A stretch of DNA of 64,000 nucleotides from Blasia pusilla (lineage: Eukaryota; Marchantiophyta; Marchantiopsida; Blasiales). This document shows, piece by piece, positions 35,936 to 45,829 of the stretch. The notes beneath the pieces are model-generated. The model did no database searches. It saw nothing but the letters and a program-made list of their open reading frames with translations, and was not told where the DNA came from. Numbering within the stretch: position 1 is the stretch's first letter; the number at the start of each line of letters is the position of its first letter. The DNA is taken from assembly GCA_050084515.1 (NCBI GenBank), contig CM114272.1:18414001-18478000 (forward strand), given 5' to 3'. The translations under genes and the position numbers were made by a program.

Positions 35936-36758
35936 AGGTTGAATCAAGAAAAACTTTTTGAGTTAAAGAAACAGTTGGGTGATATCGTAGAGAGGGGTTA
36001 CATCCGAACTAGCAAGTCACCTTATGGAGCGCCCGTTCTCTTTGTGAAGAAGAAAGATGGAAAGTTGAGACTCTGTGTTGATTACCTGGCGCTGAATAAA
36101 GTGACAGTAAGGAACAACTATCCTCTTCCGAGGATGGATGACCGATTTTGATTTATTTTCAAGTGCCAAGTATTTCAAGCGGATTGATTTGAAATCAGGA
36201 TATTATTAGATTCGGATTGCCGAAGCGTATGTAGAGAAGACTGCGTGTAGGACGAGGTACGGTTCGTTCGAGTTTGTGATAATTCCTTTTGGTCTTTGTA
36301 ATACGCCTCCGAGGTTCACCACTTTGATCAACTCCATCTTTCATAAGGAGATGGATGAGTTTGTGATCATCTAGATAGATGACATACTCATCTATTCGAA
36401 AACACAAGAGGAGCGCGCTCGACATTTGCAGATTGTGTTTGAGAAACTCACGGCGAACAAGCTGTATGCGAATGCGGATAAGAGTGAGTAAGGTTTGACG
36501 AAGATCAAGTTCTTGGGGTATGTGGTTAGTGCAAATGGAGTGAGTCCAGACATGGAGAAAGTAAGCGCGATTGTCGAATGGGAAACGCCTTCTATTGTGA
36601 AGGGGATGAGGAGATTCATCAGAGCGGTCCACTTTTATTGGACATATGTGAAGAATTTTTTCGGGAATAGTGAAATCTCTCACAGATTGGACTGCCAAGT
36701 TTGTCAACACAACATGGATCGAGGATGTAAATAAACCGTTAAACCGAATCAAGGAGAT
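35936..36758 (+). pseudogene. Reverse transcriptase
   Basis: Starts with [34 protein letters not shown] and [12 protein letters not shown], classical gypsy RT. TGA at 36,149-36,151 marks a frameshift. The next frame has RIDLKSGYY (motif A Asp present), where the expected His-Gln after SGY is Tyr-stop (TAG 36,207-36,209). Then come EFVIIPFGLCNTP and the active-site box, whose Tyr codon is TAG (36,372-36,374) followed by Ile-Asp-Asp. The thumb region (KFLGYVVSANGVS) follows in 36,495-36,734. Clearly inactive. Confidence 0.9.
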
Positions 36759-37032
36759 ATGAAGCTGTGGAAGTTTGACCAACCGTTCGAGGTGCATACT
36801 AATGCTAGTGATTTTGCGATTGTTGGAATGTTGGTGCAAAAAGGGAGACCTGTAGCATACGAGAGCAAGAAGCTTAGCAACACCGAAAGGAGATGGCCCA
36901 CTCATGAGAAAAATTTGTTCGCGGTGCTTCATTGCTTGAGGAAGTGGCGCCAGTATCTAGGACTTCACAAGACTCGAGTATTTTGAGACCCACGATCGCG
37001 TAACACCAAAGAAAATTCAATGGCATGATACC
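36759..37032 (+). pseudogene. RNase H
   Basis: Reads FEVHTNASDFAIVGMLVQ, then RPVAYESKKLSNTER, and EKNLFAVLHCLRKWRQYL. The first catalytic Asp of HTDASD is Asn (codon 36,801-36,803), a G-to-A change. The Glu in EKNLFAV is present. A frameshift follows near 36,985, and the end (HKARKDNVILDSLNRK, equivalent to the usual NxxADxLSR) is read from 37,033 onward. Confidence 0.88.
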
Positions 37033-38386
37033 TTGGCGTTCACGAATGTGCAGCTAATCCACAAGGCGAGGAAAGACAATGTCATTCTTGATTCATTAAA
37101 TCGCAAGGATGAGCATATGCCATCAACGACAAAAGTCTTGAGAGCAATTTTCCCTAATGAAACAAATCTGGAAATAAGGATTCGTAAAGGATACATGAAA
37201 GATGCGCAAGCGAGTGAGTACCTTGGGAAGTTGAAGCGGGGCAAGAAGATGGCCAATCTAAGTTTGAGGCATGGCTTGCTAAGGTTTAAGCAGAGAAGGA
37301 TCTATGTAGGCCAAGGCAAGCTACGGACAAAAGTATTTGTGGAATGTCATGATGGATCTTTGCCACGCCACAAAGGGGAGAAATTCACTCTTGCTATTTT
37401 GGCCAAGAGGTTCTTCTGGCCCAACATGCAGGAAGATGTTGCTCAATATGTGAAGACGTGCATGATCTGTCAGGCAAACAAAGTCTTTTATGCAAAGAAG
37501 CAAGGCTTACTTCGTCCTTTGCCAATCGCGGAGGGACCCTTGCAAAGTATTGGCATGGATATCATTGTCAGTCTTCCCGAATCTTAGGGATACAACGCTA
37601 TACTTGTGATAGTTGATCGGTTTAGCAAGTTGGGGAGGTTTGTGCCGACGAGAGATTCTACGACGGCCTATATAACTTCCCGACTGTTCCTGGATGGTTG
37701 GTGGCGAGCTCATGGATTGCATAGGAGAATTTTGTCCGATCGAGATCCGAAGTTTACCAATGTCTTTTGGAAACATCTATTCATGAGGTTCAAGACCAAA
37801 CTCCGCTTTAGTATGGCCTTCCATCCTCAAACGGATGGGCAATCAGAAAAAAGTAAACTCAGTCGTGAACCAATACTTAAGGAATTACGTGAGTGCGGAC
37901 CAAAGAGATTGGGCAAAGTGGCTAAGTATGGTTGAGTATTGTTATAACTCGACCAAATATTCTGCATCCGAAGAGTCTCCGTTTCTTTTGGCGTATCAAA
38001 GAGAACCAGAAGGGACTCTTGACTTGGCCCTTTCAAGGGGTGCTACATGGGCACACACTCATCAAGCAACAGTGGAATGTTTGTTAGTGGAAATGCAGGA
38101 ACGAAAAAAGCGAGCAAGGAGAAGTCTTGCCAAGGCTCAACTAAGGTATATGAAGCATGCTAACAAAAGTTGGCGCCTAGTGAGTTTCCAAGTTGGGGAA
38201 CAAGTGTGGTTGAGTGTAAAAAATCTCACTCTTCCAAAGGAATTGTACGCAAAATTTTCAGCCAAGTATGTTGGATCGTATGTGATCAAGGTAAATCTGA
38301 TTGAGGATGTTTACATATTGGAGTTGCCAAACGAGTTCAAGATTCACCCAACTTTCCATGTGTCATTATTGAAGAAGTGTCTTTAA
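37033..38386 (+). pseudogene. Integrase
   Basis: The His pair (CHDGSLPRHKG) and Cys pair (CMICQ) of the zinc finger lie in 37,033-37,587. The core has Asp in GMDII, Asp45 in LSDRDPKF and Glu81 in HPQTDGQSEK (second piece, 37,606 on), 35 residues apart, as in active gypsy integrases. TAG at 37,585-37,587 interrupts before GYNAILVIVDRFSK. A one-base gain in an A run at about 37,845 shifts the frame just after the catalytic Glu, and the remainder (VNSVVNQYLRNY to FHVSLLKKCL) is in 37,835-38,386. The latter includes the GPY/F-like module ending in IHPTFHVSLLK. Confidence 0.92.
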
Positions 38387-38625
38387 GACAATGTGCGTCC
38401 GGAACAAAGGATGGTGTTGAGACCAGAACCGATCATCAGAAATGAGGAACTAGAGTTCGAGGTGGAGACCATTCTGCGGTCCAGATGTAGAGCCGCCAAG
38501 TACGAGTACTTGGTCAAGTGGAAAGGCTTCCATGTGAGGCAACTTGGATTTCTGAGGCAGATCTTGAACACACGCAAGAGGCGTTGCGAGACTTCAAATG
38601 GATGCAAGAAAGGTACATAAGTTAG
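38387..38625 (+). pseudogene. Chromodomain at integrase C-terminus
   Basis: EFEVETILRSRC, a short charged turn, then YEYLVKWKGF is the first part of a chromodomain. A shift at about 38,540 places the C-terminal helix (WISEADLEHTQEALRDF) in another frame, ending at TAG 38,623-38,625. Chromodomains bind methylated histone H3 and direct chromovirus integration to heterochromatin. The part upstream (VRPEQRMVLRPEPI) links it to the integrase after the 38,384 stop. Confidence 0.9.
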
Positions 38626-39031
38626 TACATGGTGAAGCAAAGGACATAACTTGTGACCGTGAAGCTTGGGCGATAATCCGTTGTAACTAGAAAGTTTTAG
38701 TTGTTGGAATAAAGAATGCATGGATTTGGAAATTCGATGCTAGTGATTGTGATTTTGAGTTTGGTAGTGCATGACAATGAGTAGTTCTTCATATGCTTAG
38801 GATGTAAGTTAAGGAGGCGAAACAATGAGTATTTGAGGTGAGAGCTTGTATTTGGATAAGGCATCTAGATCAGGACCAAGTGTTGAAGTACTAGCATTTG
38901 GACCCGCCCTTACGTCGGCGGGGCAGATTAGTCTATCTTGGGGTTTGGAGTGATCTCATTCATGTTGTATGAGTGAACTTAGTGACGTGCATAAGTAGAA
39001 TATGAGTGACCCAAAAGTAGTACGAGTTGGC
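38626..39031 (+). other. 3' untranslated region of the chromovirus, up to the deletion junction
   Basis: Non-coding sequence after the chromodomain. No polypurine tract next to a TGTCGCG start is present, because the 3' LTR start has been deleted; the junction lies near 39,031. Confidence 0.6.
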
Positions 39032-39200
39032 TAGGAAGGTTGAGCTTGATGAGAGACCGAGACGAGAACGGGAAAGTTAGTCCATTGATTGATCCAAGAC
39101 TCGACTAACCAGAGTGCGTGCTTGGATGAGAGCATGACCTAGTGAACGCACACTTCCGCAACAACAAAGATTAACGTTCAAGGAGAGTATGTGCACGACG
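39032..39200 (+). repeat. 3' LTR remnant (terminal ~169 bp)
   Basis: Matches 33,809-33,991 of the 5' LTR, with a roughly 14-bp gap and point changes. It ends GTGCACGACG, where the family end is GCACGACA, and is followed by the AGATG duplication. The 5' part of this LTR is missing. Confidence 0.9.
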
Positions 39201-39205
39201 AGATG

Positions 39206-41180
39206 GGCTTGCTCATGTGTGGATATGACTCCAACAACTCGACTCATGTCCCTGGGCCTCTAACATTGAACATGTCATACACATCTCTCTAATAGTCTTT
39301 GTTGATCTCAAGGTCCACATCAGTATCCACATCCTCATCTTGTCAACTTGCAACATGGACTTGATACATCATTCCAAGAAAAAAAGTCCTTCCTCCTCTT
39401 AGACCTCTAATTATAGCCCGCAATCTCTTGAACCTCTTGTATAAAATCCCATGCGGATAACTTTAGTGTCTATATCAACGAATTTATATCCATTTCGAGG
39501 ACGGACATGTATGTGTGGGCACAGATGCCAGCTCCATGTGCTTGGCTACCCACGGACCCATACCCAGCCCGTGCCACTCAAGCATTATGCCCTTGATCGG
39601 GCAACCTGCATTTTGTCCACTTCTAGATTTAAAGTCCGGGTTAGGCCTACATCACGGACCAAATGGGCCCGCATACTAGTGGGCCCCCATTTTTTGCGTC
39701 GAGTGTACCTCAAGCCCACAAGAGGCTCATTGGAGGCCCAAATCCAACCTTCGCCTAGCTTGCGTCCAAACGCCTGATCCTAATATGCCATATGTCACAT
39801 TGAGACTCGTCCTCCAAACCCACACTCGGCCCACAATCCCGATGATGACTTGTGGGGTGTGTGATTGGTGGAAGATAAGTTCAAACTTGCCTCTCCCCTC
39901 CTCCACTTCTAAAATGGGTTTGTTACAAAAACCCATAAGCTTTGGGCCCACAAGTGGGGTTCGGAACGCTTACATGTGAATGATAAGGGGCTAATTATCT
40001 CATAATTTTCTTCGTTTTTCTTGTTTTTACTCTTTTTCTTTGAGAGATTTTTGGATTAGGCTCCAAATTTCAAAGGTACCTTGAGAGCTAAAGGCCTTCA
40101 AAGTTAATATTTCCTTTGGGGATAGTTAGATTTTGTTTGTAACCAATGTGGATATTTGCCCTCCTTGTTGTATTGTAAACAAACTCTGATTGATTCCATA
40201 TTAGGTAAGAGGTTGTGGATGTGGAATTCTCCAATGTCATTAAACTTTTTTGGTGATTTTGAGAATTCCGGTTCACAATCTTGAGTTTAGATTTATTTCA
40301 TTGGCTTTCCTTAGCACATGAAGGATGTGGAGGTGGTCAAGGAAACTTATATGAGCGTGCATATATTCGTGTTGATTGATAAACCTTGAACCCTAGATCC
40401 CCCATTCTACCATTCACGCTTGTGTATATTGACGAAGCCATTCTTGGAAACCACAACTTCCATTGACAAGTTCGATAAATTTTACGGGAACGTTTATGTT
40501 CACACGCTTGTGACGATTGATTAACATCACTTAAAGAGTGATTGAGACCTAAGCTATCCAAGCATGATACATAGCACTTGAGCGTGACCTACCGAGAAGC
40601 ACAAGAGATACGACCTTGGTCTATCACACCTCACCCACTTTAAGGGATGTGTTTGAGTTTGCACAACGTATTGAATGCGACATGGCAAAGTAGAGCATCA
40701 TGGCCTTATTGCACATGGAGAAACAAGGGAGCTTGACCCACAGACACGAAGAACCAAGACGTCGACCGAACTTCCTCAATCATTCACATTGTCTAAGGGG
40801 ATAATTAAGGACTACCTCGATGGATCATGATTAGAATTTCTGGAGGTTAGATGGAATAAGTGATAGGCATACCAAGTATGGCCAGACCTATTGTTCATGC
40901 TCATCAGAAGCCCACGTCGAGTTTAATTATTTCGCACAAAAAAGTGGGTGGTGAAAAAATTGCACTAAGCCCATTATTTTGTGTTTCCTATGTTGTGGAA
41001 TTGAGAGGTACGACCGTCGAGGTGCTTTGGTCGCCCGCCATATTATGCAAGCATGAAGGTGATATTTGTGCCTCATTGTCTGAGGTCATAGTAGAGAATT
41101 TGGTGGACCTATCCTTAGAGCTTGTGCTTGGGACGTCCATCACTAATTCTTGGCAAGAGAGCGATTCTTGAGACAAATAG
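39206..41180. other. Intergenic stretch with MITE fragment
   Basis: A GC-rich-subfamily MITE fragment lies at about 39,494-39,570. From 40,600 the sequence may be decayed gag upstream of the retropepsin relic, but I could not identify motifs. Confidence 0.4.
39494..39570 (+). mobile_element. hAT-like MITE fragment (GC-rich subfamily)
   Basis: GAGGACGGACATGTATGTG, GGGCAC, then CCCACGGACCCAT resembles the reverse complement of 53,900-53,960 and of 63,150-63,190. Ends not found. Confidence 0.45.
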
Positions 41181-41690
41181 AGTTGCGATTAGACTCGCTA
41201 TATAGCGTACGTAATGGTTTCACCTATAATGGTATTGTTGGACAACCAAGGTGAAATATTCCACTTGGTTAGTTCTATAGATAGAGCTTATTATCCCCAA
41301 TGTGTCTTGTTGGATTCAAGAGCACAACCTTTCATGTTGGGAAAAACAACTTTTAGGGGTTTAGGTCGAACATAGGTTGACATAGAGTGATGTCACTGAT
41401 ATCCATTCCGCATTCAGATGTCATTGGGAATACAACCCAATTCATTACCCTCTAAGAGATTACGGTGAGACTTAGGCCATAACATCCAACCAATGAGTCT
41501 GTGCATGGTGCGGGCTTAGGTGATAATGATTGATGTCTTAGTTGTTGGAGCAGTATTATACCCAATAGAATTTTCCCTAGATTATTGGGAGGAATTAACC
41601 TCTTATAGACTTTGTGATGGATGTATAAGCTCGTTGCTATCTGGTTTGCTTTACTAGTGGTATGATTAAGCGCCAACAAGGAGGGATGGC
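41181..41690 (+). pseudogene. Ty3/gypsy retropepsin (aspartic protease) relic
   Basis: Reads VLLDSRAQPFMLGK at about 41,304-41,345, the DSGA-type active site with Gly changed to Arg (Asp codon 41,313-41,315). Later come DVLVVGAVLYP and, after a shift, YPIEFSLDYWEE, which match the C-terminal part of proteases in the group of gypsy elements that the 1-3185 element resembles. No RT follows. It is a fragment of an older insertion; it may belong to the PHD family, but that element's protease is outside the window so this cannot be tested here. Confidence 0.6.
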
Positions 41691-44117
41691 AACCTCAGTT
41701 GCATTCAACAACGCCTTCACTTGGTAATGAGATTTTCTAATAATTTCGAATAGGCCACCAAACAACCCTAAATGCCCCTGCTCGTGTTGGTGCATCACTT
41801 GATGTTGGCATAAATATACAAATCGATATAAATTTCATAAAAATGAATACCTTGGAAATTATAATTAAAAGAAATCTTGCAAAATGAAACCAAAGGATGC
41901 AAAATTATAAATTGAAAGACTTGTCATTTTTTGGGGTCTTCTACTAGTTTGAACTATTTATGGTGTATAACTCATAATGACTCAAATCCTTCCTTGGGGT
42001 ACATAATAAAGTTGCTTCTCATTATTTTTATGCATAGCAATCCAAAGGGGATCTAGAGGGGCATTTGTTTTTTCACAACCAACTATGGTTACCTTGCTTG
42101 GAACCTCATCCTGATCATGAAGAGACATTAGGACGATTTGAAAGTGGTAAATTTTTTGACATCCTTCAAACTTTTGATCATAAAATATGGACTACCTCCA
42201 TTTATGTAGGAGGAAGTGCAATGTTGTTAGGTTACGTGATTTATAGGGTGTGTGAATTAAATACACTATAGTAGTCTCGGACATCCAACAGTTAGAAGTG
42301 AGCATATACCATATACAACCAATATTTTACCATATACCAAATTCGGAAGAGGTGAGCGTCTACATCCTACAACACCCGACACCGACCTCTTACAACACCC
42401 GGCAGCTACGGTCAATAATTGACCAGAAACCAAATTATGGATGAAGACTTATGACCCTACAATGCGTTTATGAAATGCCATAATATGTCCGCAACTCTTC
42501 TAGTCAAAGCTTCGAGGAACCATGTGAGGGACTCCTCACGAGTCCTCAATGCGCATCGATGCATTGCCCCAGAATTGTAGGTTCCGACAACTTTTGATAA
42601 TCCAAGACGGGATAGCACGATCGGTACTTTGTTGGGTAAAGGCGATATTTTCATTATACCAATTTTATAATACGTAATAAAAACGTCGACATCTTAGTAA
42701 AATCAAGATGGGTACAAGTTTTGTGGCCGTACTTCTCCGATAGAGTAGATGGTTCGTAACTTCATTTGGGGGTAAGACGTAACAGTCTTCCTTGTCATGT
42801 GTTATTTATTTACTCATGCGCCGATAAAGAGCCTTTCAAAAATCGGGGACTCCCGATCCATTGATGTTCTGGACCGTACTTTTGGGAGGATGAGGTCGCT
42901 GAGGTGAGCGCATCAATAAAAAAATGAGAAATGACCCTCTCCAGTGACTAGTCGAAAAATCTACTCGCTGGGTTCGTCTCCTTCCTTGTACCTAGGAGCA
43001 GAATCCTGGCAATGTTGTGTATGTACACTGGCTGAGATTAGGTATGCAGAAGGGACCGGGGTTGTGTTGGGGGGCGAGGGGCGGAGGAAGGGGAGGGAAT
43101 GTGATGATGAGCTTCTGAAGGATGTCGCAAGGAAGTGTGTGCAGTAGGAGGAGGGTATGTTGGGGCGAGGGTGGTGTAATAATCACGCTGCCGGGGTGAT
43201 GTGCAAATGTGAGGGTTGCGCTCTCACATTCCATTCCTTTCATGATGATGGTCTTGCGTCGATGGGAGAAATGAGCAATCGGCGACACCCGTCTGTCATG
43301 GACACTACTCGTTGGATGGATGAGGTCAAACATGAGGAATTGGTAATGTCCAGGGAATCCCGGGGACCCAGTTACGATCGAAAGGAGATGCCGCTTTTTC
43401 TCATTCCATTCTCTGCTTAGGTAGAAGCACTTGAGTGGATTTGCGACACCTTCTGCTGAGCCCAGTGCCCACATTTCTCGTGTAGGCGGGCAGGGCAGGA
43501 CTCACATTCCCTTTCTCAGTTGTGCTCTGGTACACACCTTTAAGGACCGCAGGATTGTGAACTTTCGTGGGGACTTGGCAACGATTGGCAATGGGAAGCG
43601 CGACGGCTTTAATTAAGTTGCAGTGCTCTGCCAATCGCCGTCCATCATTGCCCCTACGAACACTGCCTCCATCGTCGTTTCTGGTGGGTTCTATTCCTCG
43701 CTCCTCATTCTTCTTCACGGCACTCACTCCTAGCGACTCGCTCGCGAGAGCGGAGTTTTCCCTCTGCGTTACCAATCGCAACTGAGCGCGCGCTCACTGC
43801 ATGGCACTGCGTTCGTGGTTAGTACCTTGGACGGAGAGGCGGTATCACTTTCCAGTCGGAGTGAGAGTCGACTGGGCTATCTAAGTCTACATTATTATTG
43901 ATTCCCAAACACCCGTCTCATTTACACGTGGGAACTTGGTAGGAATAAAGTATTTTCAATAATTAGTACTTTCACACGGGCTGTAGATTAGTATGGGACT
44001 TATTAGTGTGGGGGCGTATTCGGAACGGATGGCGAGAACAATTCCAAGAGTGTAGAGGGCCCTACGAGGGTTGTCTAAATATGGGAGCTCTTCAGTGATG
44101 TTTCGACGCTGTGAATG

Positions 44118-44137
44118 AACCTTACGCCCGTAAGGTT
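44118..44137. other. Perfect 9-bp hairpin
   Basis: AACCTTACG and CGTAAGGTT separated by CC. Function unknown. Confidence 0.6.
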
Positions 44138-44535
44138 ACGGGGCACGGGGCGCTTTGCTAATCAGGATTAGTCCTGCTTTAGTACGCCCCCTTCTGTCTC
44201 TTCGGGTTTTTTTCTCTCTATGTATCCCGATGGATTTGCCATCCAAGTTTCTATTAAAATTTATATTCTGTATATTTCAATACGTTTCTCATGAACCTCC
44301 GTCGTCCTTGATTATCTGCCCCTAGCGGACCGTCGAGGAGTGTTTCGCAGCCACCGACGGCTAGAACCCTGTCGATAAAATGGGACTGCCAGTATCGGAC
44401 GGTGATTCGGAATGATTCTTGTAAGGTTTCCCGGTTCGATTAGGTTTCCAGAATACACGGCGACGGGCCTTCAGTCTATCGAAGGACGATGCGAAGCTGA
44501 GGATGCGAGTCTGCGCGACGGAGTGAGGTGATTGA

Positions 44536-45111
44536 TCAGGAGGAGATAATCTTTGGAAGCAGACGAAACAAGGACAAAAAGACGGACGGATGGGAGAGGG
44601 AGGGTCGTGAAGAGGCGTGGCAGGAAAGGAAGGCGAGGACTCGGACGGACGGCTTCCAGTGGCTCGCCGTGAAAGCAAAAACTGTAGCACCTCTCTCAGT
44701 GGATGTGAAGTTCATACTGACCGGCCGTATCGATGAGTTGTCACTGTGCAGATTTACATTGTCCATATCACATGTCATGCGGACGCAGACGAGCTGCTTT
44801 TCCTTCAAACGGATATCCGACCTAGGGAGCAAGGGAGGGAGACAGACAGACAGACGGACAGGGGCAGTCGCAGGAAGGCAAGTCGGCCGGCCGACCTGGA
44901 ACCCTGTCATTTCTGCTACAGTGCTGGGAATTGGCGAGCGCAAATGAATGAATCCTGCCGCGGAAGGCAAGTGAAGGCGGAATCTGGCCGGTGAGAAAGC
45001 AGAGAAGGCGTTAACTGCGTACGTGTACAGCGAGGTTCGGAGGTAGAGGAACGAGACGAGACGAGACGCACCTCGCAAGTTATACCAGCGACGCAACCGC
45101 ATCTCTGACAC
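44536..45111 (-). CDS. Unrecognised 191-codon open frame
   Basis: Longest open frame in the 43-51 kb GC-rich block. The product would be Ser/Leu/Arg-rich without clear domains, and its middle runs over the ACAG/GACG simple repeat (read as PATAPVRLSVCLPPLLPRS). The opposite strand is also open over much of the same interval, which argues for chance. There is no partner exon or regulatory motif. Confidence 0.1.
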   Translation of the reverse strand: MSEMRLRRWYNLRGASRLVSFLYLRTSLYTYAVNAFSAFSPARFRLHLPSAAGFIHLRSPIPSTVAEMTGFQVGRPTCLPATAPVRLSVCLPPLLPRSDIRLKEKQLVCVRMTCDMDNVNLHSDNSSIRPVSMNFTSTERGATVFAFTASHWKPSVRVLAFLSCHASSRPSLSHPSVFLSLFRLLPKIISS

Positions 45112-45829
45112 AGAGGAAATTCACGAGACTCACGAGCATCCCCCCCTTGCCTGAATTGATGCTCGATTCTCGAGTCAACCTGGCCCGCATTCCATCGCAT
45201 ACAGATTCAGAGCGCCTCGATTCGGCAGTAGTCGTGGGAAAGAAATTCGTTGGTATGTATAACCTTTTGCTACCCGGCGTCACGCCGTAGCCATGGGAAG
45301 AGAAAGGAACCAATACGCTTCTAAGGGGTAAAAGTAGCTTGCCGACAGACGTCTGTTCGCGCTGCAAGCAACGATTCACAAAAGGCGCCGTATGAGAGAA
45401 AATTTCTAAGCCATGGGTACTAATGGTGGGTCAGGACCGACGTTTTGCTGACGCATTAGCGGTCACTTTTGGTGCTAATCGAACTTTTTAGACCTGAAGA
45501 TAATCCCGCGGCGCGGGGCCGCGCGAGGATAGGGTGGGTTGGAGTTCAAAGGACGTAGAGAGAAGAGAGAGAACAGCAATAGCTGGTAATATAGAGATGG
45601 AGAGAGAGTTCGGGAGCATTGACTTTCGTTCCCAACTAATGAGTGAATTTGTCCCCACATACTTTGTCTTGCACCAGTCCACTTTCATTACCCCACTCGC
45701 TACGTTCCGCGAGCGACTCCCCATTACACGAGCGTCGATCAAAATTATAGAAAAACGAGTTTCTTAATGTTTCGGGGTACTGCTAATCCGTCCGAAGCAC
45801 GCTGCGCACGCATTATTGCAAGCAGCTCC

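Larger units (their letters stand above)
32964..39200 (+). mobile_element. Ty3/gypsy chromovirus-type LTR retrotransposon, near complete, degenerate
   Basis: A 6.24-kb element bounded by identical 5-bp target duplications AGATG at 32,959-32,963 and 39,201-39,205. The order is 5' LTR, PBS, gag, zinc knuckle, protease, RT, RNase H, integrase, chromodomain, 3' UTR, truncated 3' LTR. RT before integrase and the C-terminal chromodomain make it a Ty3/gypsy chromovirus. Coding is split among all three frames by stops and indels, so it cannot move by itself. The 3' LTR has lost roughly its first 840 bp. The solo LTR at 59,607-60,636 is another member of this family. Confidence 0.94.
41691..45829. other. 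Intergenic stretch, AT-rich then GC-rich from about 42.7 kb
   Basis: No gene recognised. Open frame 42,065-42,271 (plus) and several overlapping frames in 43.0-45.4 kb lack known domains. Notable small features: a perfect hairpin at 44,118-44,137 (arms AACCTTACG/CGTAAGGTT, 2-nt loop), an ACAG/GACG repeat at about 44,837-44,862 and a GAGAC repeat near 45,050-45,068. Confidence 0.4.

Noticed and set aside
36195-36932. 245-codon minus-strand open frame, the longest in the window
   Set aside because: It is antisense to the gypsy RT/RNase H region, has no recognisable domain, and is a shadow of the plus-strand coding.
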